Assembly: GCA_019695295.1 (NCBI GenBank)
Contig: JAIBAH010000004.1
Span: forward strand, 1-64,000
DNA: 64,000 nt
Direction of reading: 5' to 3'
From: Bacteroidia bacterium
GTDB lineage: Bacteria; Bacteroidota; Bacteroidia; J057
Both the position numbers and the translations under genes were made by a program. Below, in pieces: positions 29,353 through 37,736 of the stretch. Positions within the stretch are counted from its first letter, which is position 1. Every line of letters begins with the position of its first letter. The notes beneath the pieces were generated by a model, which was given only the letters and a program-made list of their open reading frames with translations, searched no databases and had not been told where the DNA came from.

Positions 29353-32300
29353 GATACTAAATCCTATATCATACGTATGATTTACAGAGCCTGCGCCTCC
29401 GGTAGTAACGGGAATATAAGGCATTCCATTCAGAACAGCAGCACCGGCAGTAAATCCGGCAGCGATTGAAGCGTCACTGTCGTTCATGTCGGCGTAGCTA
29501 CCCTGACCGGTATTGTCCCGGGTCAGAATATACCCCAAACTTCCCAGAACGAGGTTTTTAGTGACCGGATCAAATTGTCCGTTCAGACCAAAAATTACAT
29601 TATAGCAAGAATTATAGGCTAAACCGGAGAAATCTCCTGAAACCGGTGCTCCTGTTGCCAGGCTCACTCCCTGATTCGCCACATTACTTTGATTGAAGTA
29701 GTATTCTCCTTTTGTATTCGTAGTGCTTAGTCCTACAAGTGTTCCGTTACAATCAAATAATCCCACCTGAATACCGCTTAATCCTGACTCTCCCGGATCC
29801 TGAACGCCATCTTTATCCGTATCCACCCATACATAATTTCCGATTTCAGCCGGAGCCGCATTACAAAGGGCTTCGATATCACCAATACCGTTTCCTTTTG
29901 AATAGGTATTCGAAGGCAAGTAATTGGGTTCCTGAGTAACGTATCCTTTCACCCAGTTACCGGAATTATTACTGAAATAACTCAACCCGGTAGAACCCGT
30001 TACCCCGCTCAGAATGGGTCTTACATTATCATAAGCGGCTGTAACGACAAGTGTATCGTGAGGCAGTACAAGAAGTCCGCCCATATTGGTTTCATCGTGT
30101 CCGTGAGTCTGTGGAGTAGAGGTTCCCCAGAAATAGGAGTCCTGATGATAAAACTCTCCTCCCATTCCTTTTACAAGGCCTGGTCCCTGATTGGTATTTG
30201 CCCCTGTAGTGGTATTTACCCCTGTTTTAGTGCCAATCACCGTTGCATTATTTTCGATACTCCAGGTTCCGTCCGGATTACTTCCGGCTCTCAGAATATC
30301 TCCGCCCGGTACAGTAATCACTACCAGGCTATCGCCCGGAGCAGCCGGAGGATACAGAATCGGATTTACCTGCTCTCCAAATCTATCCACAAAGCTTAAG
30401 ATCATATCCCCTCTGTCAAATTCGATATCTGCAAGAATCGGCTGAGCATATCCGGCATTAAACAAACTGTCAAGTCCGGGAATTACCGGTTGCAAAGCAA
30501 CAGAGAAATAGGCATCATACTGTAATTCAATTTTATTTCTGTCCCAAACGTTGATCCACGGATTCCAGTCTGCTTTAAGGGTGGGGAGACTTCCGGTCAG
30601 ACTTCCCCTTTCATAATTCAAAGGGAAAGAAAGTACAGGAGTAGCAGAAATTACATTTGAACCGGGGATATATTCCAGTACATTCGCTGTAAGATTGGAT
30701 ATATCCTGAGTATTTTCAGCGGCACAAACAGCACCGATATAGAGTTTCCCTTCATGAAAGGAAAGTGCGAAAGGACGGAGAGTGTCAGTTGCCGCACAAA
30801 GAGAAGCAGGCATTGGCGTTATAATAATACTTGAAGCAGGCGGTGCGGAACCATCCGGCATAAGAGGAATTTCATATAATTGTCTGTCATTCAGATTAAT
30901 GGTAAACAACGTTCTGTTGTCATCTGAAATTTCAAGGTCACCCATTCCTCCTTTGGTTACATTTTCAAAAGCCTGAGCAGAATAATAAACGTATGTACTT
31001 TGTGGTACTCCAAACGCACCATTAAAATATGCCGGGCTATTTAAGTCCATAAAAACAGAGGCAGAAGTAATATCATTTCCATTTCCCTGATTTCCGGAAT
31101 TATCTACTTTGTAAATCGCGCCTGTACTTCCGCCGCTGAGCGTACCCAATACAGAGCTCGCTTTTACGGTAGCCGAAACAAAGATATTTTCATGCGTTCT
31201 GTCATAGGCTACTCCCCAAACGGAACCGATGTCTGTTGCATTTACTGATACCGGAAAAGTATTCGGTGTAGCATAAGTACTGGAATCTGTCGAAGAGTTA
31301 CTACCCCAACTGTAAAAAGTGGAAAGAAGACCCGGCGCAGAAGAGGAAACACCTGGAGCATCTACCCTGAAATTCTGGGCAAGAACAAGTTGAGGGTCTT
31401 CCTGACAATATTCACCGGGATAGGTTAAGCCCAGACTTGCAGTACAGGTATTGGCATTTACAAACTGTACCGCGGTTCCGTTATTTGCTCCCTGTAATGA
31501 CGGGATTAACCCTGAAGGGAATCCGGTAAACTCCAGCCTTACTTTGGCAGTAAGCGGAATCTGAACCGCAGTAAAAGTAAATTGTCCCTGATAATCGGTA
31601 GGGGTGGTAACAGTTCCTGTGGTCACTCCTGTATCCCAGAAAGCGGTGACCATTACCCCTTCAACACCCGCTGTTTCTGATACATCCCGGATTCCGTTAT
31701 CATTTAAGTCATGATATACAACCCCTCCGGTAGAACCCGACTCACAAGGGGTGAGGATACAGTTGCTTGCTGCTAAGTTCAGGGCTACAGGAGTAGCACT
31801 GTTTCCGGAAACAGTATAAACAGCAGTTACCATCCCGCTCACAGGGGTAGTAACCGGAACGACAAAGGTCAGCACCAAAGGATGAGCAGCAGAGGAAAGC
31901 GCAATAGTTTGAGAAGCAGCTCCCGGAACGGATACTACAATCGCTTCGCCGGGCTGATTGTATCTCCAGTCCACTACCACTCTTACCTCTACCTGACTTA
32001 TACCTCCGGCAGTATTTCCATTACTGTCATAGCAATCAGAAACCTGTACACTGGTATATATTTCAGGCGTTGTGGGTACAAATCCCATATCATAAGAATG
32101 ATTGATTGTACCCCAGGGGCCGGCGTTAAAGTACATCAGCGGATAATCAGAAAAAGTGGGGTCAGTAATCAAAGAATGTACAGCATCACTGTCAGTCAGA
32201 TCCTGACCGACTCCTGTTCCCTGATTGGCCTGAGTCAGAGCATAAATAGCGGTACCAATATGCAAGCTTTTGTTTACTCTGTCAAACTGCCCGTTCAATC

Positions 32301-35300
32301 CCGCAAGGATATAGTAATGTTCATTGGGGGTCATTCCGGTAAATCCATTATTGGGTACACCGGAAGTATTCACTCCGGTTGTATCTACGTTATCATGATT
32401 AAAATAATATTCTCCGGCAGCATTCGTAGCAGTAACCCCGATAAGGTTTCCATTGCTATTGTATAACCTCAATTCTACTCCTTGCAGTCCGGTTTCACCG
32501 TTGTTCTGAATCCCATCTTTATTGGAATCTATCCATAAATAATTTCCGATTTCCAGAGGCGGATGATAAAAACCGGCATCAATCGTTGAGTTGTACTTGG
32601 CGGCTCCGGTTCCGCTATTATTGATTGTAAATACAGGAGAATATCCATTGAGGTCCGCGTCAGAGTTGCCATCTGTAGCCGCAGCCGGATTTTGGGTAGA
32701 AAGGATATTTCCCGGATGAGTGGCAGGAAATTTTATGTAATAATTTCCGGAAGTGGAAATGCTGAACTGATAGTATCCGGGATTTCCTCCATTATCTGCG
32801 GTTACAGTATCCAGAACAAAAACATCATCTCCTCCGCCAATTATACCATTTGCACCTGCAAACCAAAGTTCCACTGAAACGCCATTTATACCATTGGCCG
32901 CAGGTTCATCCTGTAAACCATTGCCATTGACGTCATTCCAGACATAATTACCCACAGAACCCGGAGAGCAGGGTTGTGGAGCGTCATAAGAATCCGTATC
33001 AGAGCAGGTACCAGACTCAAACGCAGCCTCTATCAAATTTCCGGTTGTACCATCAGAAGGCACCTGAAAGGTTAATAAAACAGGAGAAAACACTCCATTG
33101 GAAACTTTGACAGTATCGGTCTGACCGGCAACCGTCACTATAATATCCTCCCCAAAAGGCTCATTACTCCACTCCAAAAACACATCTACCAAAGCGTGCC
33201 CTGTTGTAGAATCCAGCATACAAAGACTGGTTTTTACATCAGTAATCATCAGAGAGCATACCCCTGGCAAACAAGGAGCAGGAGCAAAAAAACGATAGGT
33301 AGAAGCGCCGCTCGCACATCCGCTGGCAAAAGCGGCACTTAATGTATGTTCCAGCCCGTCAGCAGGTATCTGAAAAGAAACCAACTGCGGAGAAGAAGCG
33401 GTTGCGGGATTAATGGTTTGACTGACGGCTCCGGTTACGCTCACATTTATCAACTGCCCTGAAGGCGGATTATTCCATGCAATAAATGCATTGACCGTAG
33501 CCTGACTGCTACCGCTTGTATAAACACATTCACTTACAGTATATTGATAAATCTCCAAATCACAGGCGGTTGAAGGATAGATTCCCAGGTCCCAGGTCCT
33601 GTCATCCTCCAATTCGTCAATCCGGGTTACAACGGTAATTTCCCCATCAGAATCCAGCGCATTATTTCCTGCGGAATTGGAGGGAGAAGCCTGATAACCT
33701 AAAGGTAAAATAAAATGTGCATAATAATTCCCTTCCGGCAGATTGGGGAAAAGATAATTTCCATTATCATCCGTAATCGTAAAATCCACTCTTGTATCCA
33801 CATTGATATCAGGGATTCCATCTCCATTATCCCTGAACAAATCAACGATTACACCGGAAACACCATTTTCTCCCGGATCCTGAACGCCATCCTGATCTGT
33901 ATCCATCCAGACTCTGTCTCCATACATACCGGGAGAAGGAGCCTGCACCCGTATTCCGACTTTAATCGGTTCCGCAGGAATCAGCGGGGTATTATTGTCG
34001 GTACGGTTAGCCGTAAATCCAAAAGAATTCCAGGCAATTTCATTATTTACAGGAGCATCAACCGGGGCGCGCATAGGCCAGTAAAACAAGAGAGAATCCC
34101 CCCCCGATAAGGTGGAAGTACCAAAATCTAATTTCACTGATTGTACGGTAGTGATATCCAGCGGGGGAGTAACACTCCAGCCAGGTACTGAACACCCTCC
34201 GGGAAAAGGAGACGGGTCGGTCGGTTGCTTCACCTCGTCACGACAAGGATTGGAAACAGTAGAATAATAAACAGTAATTCCGGCCGGAGCAGCTATCGGG
34301 CCTGCAAGATTAGGTCTCCACTCCGTATTTCTGGGAGAAGGGTCAATCACCCCCACATCCCCAACAAAAGGAAGGATATCAATAATCTGAATACTGTTCA
34401 TAGGAATATTTCCTGTATTTTTCACAATGAGCTTATAGTCCGCGTTTCCACCTGATACAGTATAACCATAATCCGGAAAACGGGAATACATATTATCCAA
34501 TTCTCCTCTCACCCATTTGCGGGACTCCATAGAAGCAGAAGGGCTTACCCGACAAGTATAACAGCAATAGTCATTCGTTGTAATCGGGTGGTTTTCGGTG
34601 AGGTTCGCATCTGAGTCCCAGTCGTTAGGGTCCACAATTCCACCTGCCCAGATATTATCAGGCTGATGTGCTGAAGCATTGGCAGCAGTAGCCGTAAAAT
34701 CGGTAATATAGTTAACGCCGGGGGTAAGTCCACCGGTTACCCTTACTGTTGCGGATACGGTAAAGTTTGTTCCGTAAGGCATTATCGTATTGGCAGGAAA
34801 AGTCCACCGGTACAAATCTTTGATTACACCTGCCCTTGTAAAATAATTAGGAATAATCTGTAGTGCAGGAGCAGGCAGCCCGGAGGTACTCACCGTAAAA
34901 TTATTGGATACAAACTGATATCCGTGGGGAATCAGCATCATACAGACGGGTTGCTGCGCATTGGAATATCCCGGGTCAGAAGTGTAAGTCCCTGAAAAGG
35001 TGATATCCTGTCCTATGGATAAATTATTATAACAACTGGGAGAATTTCCCACATTAAAAAGAATACGGGAAGTGGTCGGGCGCGGTTGCAGCGTAACGCA
35101 GGTATTGCAGATAGTACGGGCAGAAAGCGAAGGGATACCTGCTGTGCTACTGTTCCAGTAAAAACAATTGTTTACCGTTTCGGGATTAACCGGCTCGTAA
35201 GCAGGCGAAAATGTAAGAATATTATATCCGTTCAAAGAAGTATTGGCAGGAAAAGGAGAGTTCAGTACAAATTTTAACTTTGTAAAATACACTCCGGGAC

Positions 35301-36585
35301 CCAACAACGGTACCACATCAAACCCGTTTGTATAAGTATGACTAACCCAGGTATTTCCGCTTAAATTGGTTTGATATTCAACATGATTCAGAAAACTCAT
35401 GGCGTCCCATCTTACCCCTCTGTAAGCATTACTCTGATTAATCCGTATATTTGCGGGAATACTGTCTATAATTTCCAGATTATTGAGTGCAACATTTCCT
35501 GTATTCTGAAACCCAATCTGATACGTAAAGGTATTGTTGGGATAAACATTCCCGCAGGAAGGGCTGATTGTAAGATTTCCATTTACAACAGGGGCTGCCA
35601 GGGTCGTAATCTCCTCCAGATCGGTAAGGCAGGTTCCTCCGATATTCTCCCCGTGATACAGGATGTCCTGCGTTCCGCTAAAAGGGGTGTATTGAACCGT
35701 AGCAATATTTCTTACAATATTGCCCGGACTAAAAGTCGATGAATTATATTGTACCGCAATGTCCACCCAATACATTTGTGCACTCCATATTCCGGAAAAA
35801 TAACTTAAATCCGGTATATTGGCAGAAACGAGCCCGCCTGAATGAGTTCCTGTCCCTACAAGCGTACCAGACGCATTGTAAATATTTGCACTGACAAACT
35901 GAGTACCCGCAGGTAAAGTATCTGTCAGTACAATATTGGTAGCCTGCAAAGTACCCAGCGGAGCACTGTAAGAATACCCTCCGGTTTTTATCAGAATCCG
36001 GTAAGTTGTGATATTATCAATAGCCCCGCCTCCCAGTAAGGTTTTTTGAGCACATATACGCGGAACCGCCGTTACAGTCATACTATGGTTTTTTAATCCT
36101 GACGTATAACCGCCACTTGCAGTCATTTCTGCAGTTGTAGTTACGATAGTATTGTTGGGGGTAATCAGATTCCAAACCCGTACCTCAAACTCCAGTACAC
36201 CATTTGAACCGGAAGCAAGCGGACTGATAAAATTAATGGTGAGTTTTTTTGAACCGGGTGTATTATTAAACACAAAGTTGGAAACGGGAGCGTGTGCTGT
36301 TCCTGCAAAATTTGAAACCGAATACACCGCGTCAGGTACAGGAATTTCAATTTTCACTCCGGTAGCATTGCCCGTTGTACTTGAAACCGAATAATTTAAC
36401 TGCATTGTATAAATGTCCCCTGATTGAATGCTGCCAAGCCCGTTCTTCTCCTGATAATTCAAAGAAAGCGTCACCTGACTTCTCATGGTTAAGGGTAAAA
36501 ACATCAATAAAAAAAAGACAATACTGAAACAACAAAATCTTGCGTAAGACCCCGAAACAGATAAAATACTCTTTCTTTCAAACAT
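25477..36585 (-). CDS. Giant T9SS adhesin-like protein with about 14 SdrD B-like repeats (paralog of the gene at 49745)
   Basis: I take the ATG at 36583-36585, which gives a normal signal peptide (MFERKSILSVSGSYARFCCF, cleaved after MRSQ) and 3702 aa; upstream in-frame Met codons to 36678 add a non-signal stretch. The N-terminal 1000 residues contain DUF11-like repeats (NTFTYQIGFQNTGNVALNNL and others). About 14 SdrD B-like domains follow, each with a VWxDxNxNGxQDxxExGVxGV start, which in Gram-positive SdrD binds calcium. A region of about 520 residues that looks like a beta-propeller (roughly 29870-31420) interrupts the array after the fourth. The end is a T9SS type A sorting domain (NTYPSPAQDYLNVEYQLF, ends KIITQKFIVE). 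It is likely a long surface adhesin. A 3.88-kb 3' part is collinear with the gene at 49745. Confidence 0.9.
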   Translation of the reverse strand: MFERKSILSVSGSYARFCCFSIVFFLLMFLPLTMRSQVTLSLNYQEKNGLGSIQSGDIYTMQLNYSVSSTTGNATGVKIEIPVPDAVYSVSNFAGTAHAPVSNFVFNNTPGSKKLTINFISPLASGSNGVLEFEVRVWNLITPNNTIVTTTAEMTASGGYTSGLKNHSMTVTAVPRICAQKTLLGGGAIDNITTYRILIKTGGYSYSAPLGTLQATNIVLTDTLPAGTQFVSANIYNASGTLVGTGTHSGGLVSANIPDLSYFSGIWSAQMYWVDIAVQYNSSTFSPGNIVRNIATVQYTPFSGTQDILYHGENIGGTCLTDLEEITTLAAPVVNGNLTISPSCGNVYPNNTFTYQIGFQNTGNVALNNLEIIDSIPANIRINQSNAYRGVRWDAMSFLNHVEYQTNLSGNTWVSHTYTNGFDVVPLLGPGVYFTKLKFVLNSPFPANTSLNGYNILTFSPAYEPVNPETVNNCFYWNSSTAGIPSLSARTICNTCVTLQPRPTTSRILFNVGNSPSCYNNLSIGQDITFSGTYTSDPGYSNAQQPVCMMLIPHGYQFVSNNFTVSTSGLPAPALQIIPNYFTRAGVIKDLYRWTFPANTIMPYGTNFTVSATVRVTGGLTPGVNYITDFTATAANASAHQPDNIWAGGIVDPNDWDSDANLTENHPITTNDYCCYTCRVSPSASMESRKWVRGELDNMYSRFPDYGYTVSGGNADYKLIVKNTGNIPMNSIQIIDILPFVGDVGVIDPSPRNTEWRPNLAGPIAAPAGITVYYSTVSNPCRDEVKQPTDPSPFPGGCSVPGWSVTPPLDITTVQSVKLDFGTSTLSGGDSLLFYWPMRAPVDAPVNNEIAWNSFGFTANRTDNNTPLIPAEPIKVGIRVQAPSPGMYGDRVWMDTDQDGVQDPGENGVSGVIVDLFRDNGDGIPDINVDTRVDFTITDDNGNYLFPNLPEGNYYAHFILPLGYQASPSNSAGNNALDSDGEITVVTRIDELEDDRTWDLGIYPSTACDLEIYQYTVSECVYTSGSSQATVNAFIAWNNPPSGQLINVSVTGAVSQTINPATASSPQLVSFQIPADGLEHTLSAAFASGCASGASTYRFFAPAPCLPGVCSLMITDVKTSLCMLDSTTGHALVDVFLEWSNEPFGEDIIVTVAGQTDTVKVSNGVFSPVLLTFQVPSDGTTGNLIEAAFESGTCSDTDSYDAPQPCSPGSVGNYVWNDVNGNGLQDEPAANGINGVSVELWFAGANGIIGGGDDVFVLDTVTADNGGNPGYYQFSISTSGNYYIKFPATHPGNILSTQNPAAATDGNSDADLNGYSPVFTINNSGTGAAKYNSTIDAGFYHPPLEIGNYLWIDSNKDGIQNNGETGLQGVELRLYNSNGNLIGVTATNAAGEYYFNHDNVDTTGVNTSGVPNNGFTGMTPNEHYYILAGLNGQFDRVNKSLHIGTAIYALTQANQGTGVGQDLTDSDAVHSLITDPTFSDYPLMYFNAGPWGTINHSYDMGFVPTTPEIYTSVQVSDCYDSNGNTAGGISQVEVRVVVDWRYNQPGEAIVVSVPGAASQTIALSSAAHPLVLTFVVPVTTPVSGMVTAVYTVSGNSATPVALNLAASNCILTPCESGSTGGVVYHDLNDNGIRDVSETAGVEGVMVTAFWDTGVTTGTVTTPTDYQGQFTFTAVQIPLTAKVRLEFTGFPSGLIPSLQGANNGTAVQFVNANTCTASLGLTYPGEYCQEDPQLVLAQNFRVDAPGVSSSAPGLLSTFYSWGSNSSTDSSTYATPNTFPVSVNATDIGSVWGVAYDRTHENIFVSATVKASSVLGTLSGGSTGAIYKVDNSGNQGNGNDITSASVFMDLNSPAYFNGAFGVPQSTYVYYSAQAFENVTKGGMGDLEISDDNRTLFTINLNDRQLYEIPLMPDGSAPPASSIIITPMPASLCAATDTLRPFALSFHEGKLYIGAVCAAENTQDISNLTANVLEYIPGSNVISATPVLSFPLNYERGSLTGSLPTLKADWNPWINVWDRNKIELQYDAYFSVALQPVIPGLDSLFNAGYAQPILADIEFDRGDMILSFVDRFGEQVNPILYPPAAPGDSLVVITVPGGDILRAGSNPDGTWSIENNATVIGTKTGVNTTTGANTNQGPGLVKGMGGEFYHQDSYFWGTSTPQTHGHDETNMGGLLVLPHDTLVVTAAYDNVRPILSGVTGSTGLSYFSNNSGNWVKGYVTQEPNYLPSNTYSKGNGIGDIEALCNAAPAEIGNYVWVDTDKDGVQDPGESGLSGIQVGLFDCNGTLVGLSTTNTKGEYYFNQSNVANQGVSLATGAPVSGDFSGLAYNSCYNVIFGLNGQFDPVTKNLVLGSLGYILTRDNTGQGSYADMNDSDASIAAGFTAGAAVLNGMPYIPVTTGGAGSVNHTYDIGFSIVASIGDFVWLDSNQNGIQDNAESGVAGISVTLSDTLGNVLASTITDATGYYIFTGLPADYYTVTFRLPVDYVFTAKGSGNASDSDADPVTGNSGFVLVTDGVYRLDVDAGIIYTSSSTTAELGDFVWYDENGNGTQDASEKGVSNVLVTLYNGSGSVMRNTLTDGAGFYLFNNLNAGNYQVGFSLPAGYAFTSFSGGGNNDSDVNTSGTNAGKTGAITLSSGQSDLNWDAGIILLSDTLASVGNYVWQDINQDGIQDAAENGVPGVTVTLSDKLDNIIASTVTNAYGEYLFTGLTAGEYYLSFTNLPSGWQVSPQGATTDTENDSDIDASGTTAVFYVDGGDNNMSIDAGIYNPLSQNAGLGDRVWMDVNSNGIQDNGEYGVAGVTVNLWNAAGTVLLHTTMTDGNGNYRFLGLDAGNYRVSFENIPSEYTITQNDLGGNDAQDSDPFVSTAKTGVINILANTYDPTVDAGLIATSSEAGNGSIGDYVWNDLNHNGIQDTGEPGIAGVRISLVNISTATVLTTETNATGYYLFNNLEAGLYELSFGLLPSGYVFTNANAGANDNLDSDTDGTGSVMVTIDAGESNLSIDAGAYNPTVLGALGNFVWYDINQNGLQDNGESGVAGVAVTLLNGSGVVLKTTTTNSSGYYLFTDLDESDYIVRFSNIPAGYVFTQPGQGGNNNTDSDAIPSMDGTTATTAAEFLATGQTRPDIDAGIYSTNQAGLGNYVWNDLNRNGIQDSNEPGVWGVTVTVYDNSGTDIANAITDANGWYLFPNLDPGDYSVGFSTLPAGALFTTANQGGNINTDSDVNPLTGNTDVITLNPGDLNLSLDAGIIALPEASLYGYVWYDYQPGMVLSTNVDGIQTNGEKPVSGVTAGLYDTGNQLLAITVTGSDGMYHFSNLAAGTYEIRFLTLPAGSSFTVQNRGGDDSTDSDADPANGNGGQYTIAAGEQKEAADAGLTPSAALTGIAFIDGILNVPNTADGIFDSSTEPILADVNILLLDASGNILKRGKTTDDGSYIFRNLEPGVSYRVAFEQYPGGCPLCEFTLYNSDTQNDSTDSDVNTTMITSYGNLIYGLTDIINPLQYNELKRNIDAGYARAGSAFPVELLGFTAIMDQADGLLRWSTTNEVNSSHFAVERSLDNGQTFEGIGSVAAAGNSDDVLSYQYRDVGVVQIAKDKIHYRLKMVDIDNTYKYSNTVALKLAPEEIYLNTYPSPAQDYLNVEYQLFKTGFAQLNVYNGVGQVVYSQTVMNEENLPDQKLVLDVRSWATGVYYLEIASESKIITQKFIVE

Positions 36586-36805
36586 TAGCTTTAAATAATT
36601 ATACCCGGTATTCATTAGACTCATAATATGGTTAATAAATTCAAACATTCTTACAAAAAAATCAATGAACCGAAACAAGAAAAAGAATAAAAAATGAAAA
36701 TTTCCTCCCCTTATTTCTATCCTTTATGCACCTAACAATATTTATACCAATTTATCTATTCCCTGATTTCAGCCGGAATAATTATTCGAATATGTACAAA
36801 TACCC
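36586..36805. other. Leader of the giant adhesin gene; no gene seen
   Basis: This AT-rich stretch upstream of the chosen start carries only extra in-frame Met codons on the minus strand. I see no clear promoter match. It ends at the MITE-like element. Confidence 0.4.
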
Positions 36806-36964
36806 GAGGCTGTCCAAAAAGTAAAAATCTCATTTCTAAAATTACGAATTTGTTAGTTTAAAGGCTATAAATGAATATTTAACTGATAAATCATTAATAG
36901 AAACCACTTTTTAGTAACAAATATAAATTATAGTTTCGTAGAAATAATCTTTTCGGACAGCCTC
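36806..36964. mobile_element. MITE-like element or IS remnant with GAGGCTGTCC terminal inverted repeats
   Basis: The left end GAGGCTGTCCAAAAAGT (36806-36822) faces GGACAGCCTC (36955-36964), whose reverse complement is GAGGCTGTCC followed by GAAAAG. The first ten bases are perfect, and similarity continues for about seven more. The 159-base interior is AT-rich and codes for nothing. Ends of this type are common on Bacteroidota IS elements, so this is probably a non-autonomous derivative. I could not see a target-site duplication. Confidence 0.65.
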
Positions 36965-37090
36965 TGAGAATTCAATCAGTACCGGTTTTATTCTATAAAG
37001 TATAATTTTCTGGACAAAATACCTGATTTTCTTACATCCTTTACTCCTGTTCCTCCTCTCATCCCCTCGGCTTCCCGATTCCCCTCGTAT

Positions 37091-37222
37091 CTTTAAGTCT
37101 GCCCGACTTAAAGACCTCAATGCAACGGAAGGTTTGTAAATTCCGGAAAGAAAGAACCCGTTCCCGTAAGTCTTCCGAAGGGCGACTTACGGGAAATTAT
37201 AAATGCAAGTCTCCCGACTTGC
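37091..37222. repeat. Cluster of three palindromes with a shared AAGTC...GACTT core
   Basis: Perfect inverted repeats: CTTTAAGTC/GACTTAAAG (37091-37113, loop five), TTCCCGTAAGTC/GACTTACGGGAA (37161-37195, loop 11) and GCAAGTC/GACTTGC (37205-37222, loop four). All three share AAGTC and GACTT, and the loops carry CCC or similar. The second contains a segment (37171-37203) that recurs at 45805-45900 and 46228-46319. It looks like a REP-type intergenic cluster. The rest of the gap, 37223-37351, holds nothing I can name. Confidence 0.7.
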
Positions 37223-37351
37223 GTCTTACTCCAGCAACTCCAATTCCAGCCTCCCCTATTTCCTTTAGCGTTTACCCGCAGGCATCACCAAACGAAACAA
37301 AGCCTGGCTAAATTGTAACTGACTTCTTTAAATAGTGTTGCCATACCAAAT

Positions 37352-37726
37352 TTATAATTTGTTTAATTCTGGTTCTAATAGATATATCGCTATCCCTTCC
37401 AAAGCTTCTGCTTCTCTATTGGTTTCACAAAATTCAATTCTAATTCTACATTTGGTTTTAAAGTAATCAAGTACTTGATATCTATCTTCAAACCTTTCAC
37501 TTTTAATAAGTTTCCCAACGAGCGTATGAGTGCTTTCGTGTTTTAAATCTGTACCAAACCGAATATGAAATTTATTTGTTTTGCCTATATAAATAATTTT
37601 TTCGTCTTCATAAATTAAATAAACTCCCATTCTGTCTTTAAGAGCAGCTACTTCATTAAAAGTCATAAAATTACTTTTCAATAAAGTTTCAAGTTTAGAT
37701 TTTAGTATTTCCAGTTTTTCTTCCAT
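37352..37726 (-). CDS. GIY-YIG nuclease-domain protein at the end of the hsd operon
   Basis: I choose the ATG at 37724-37726 (124 aa); a TTG at 37747 would overlap hsdS by 11 bases. The GIY-YIG motif is GVYLIYEDEKIIYIGKT. A conserved Arg is in FHIRFGTDL, and the metal-binding Glu is probably in REAEALEGIAIYLLEPELN. Length fits a stand-alone GIY-YIG domain of the UvrC/SLX1 superfamily, which cuts DNA. The start lies ten bases after the hsdS stop on the same strand, so it is very likely co-transcribed with hsdRMS. It may be an accessory nuclease or a structure-specific enzyme; this is inference. Confidence 0.8.
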   Translation of the reverse strand: MEEKLEILKSKLETLLKSNFMTFNEVAALKDRMGVYLIYEDEKIIYIGKTNKFHIRFGTDLKHESTHTLVGKLIKSERFEDRYQVLDYFKTKCRIRIEFCETNREAEALEGIAIYLLEPELNKL

Positions 37727-37736
37727 AAAATATCCT

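Noticed and set aside
37120-37311. A 63-codon plus-strand frame
   Set aside because: It runs through the palindrome cluster and has no start signal or family likeness.
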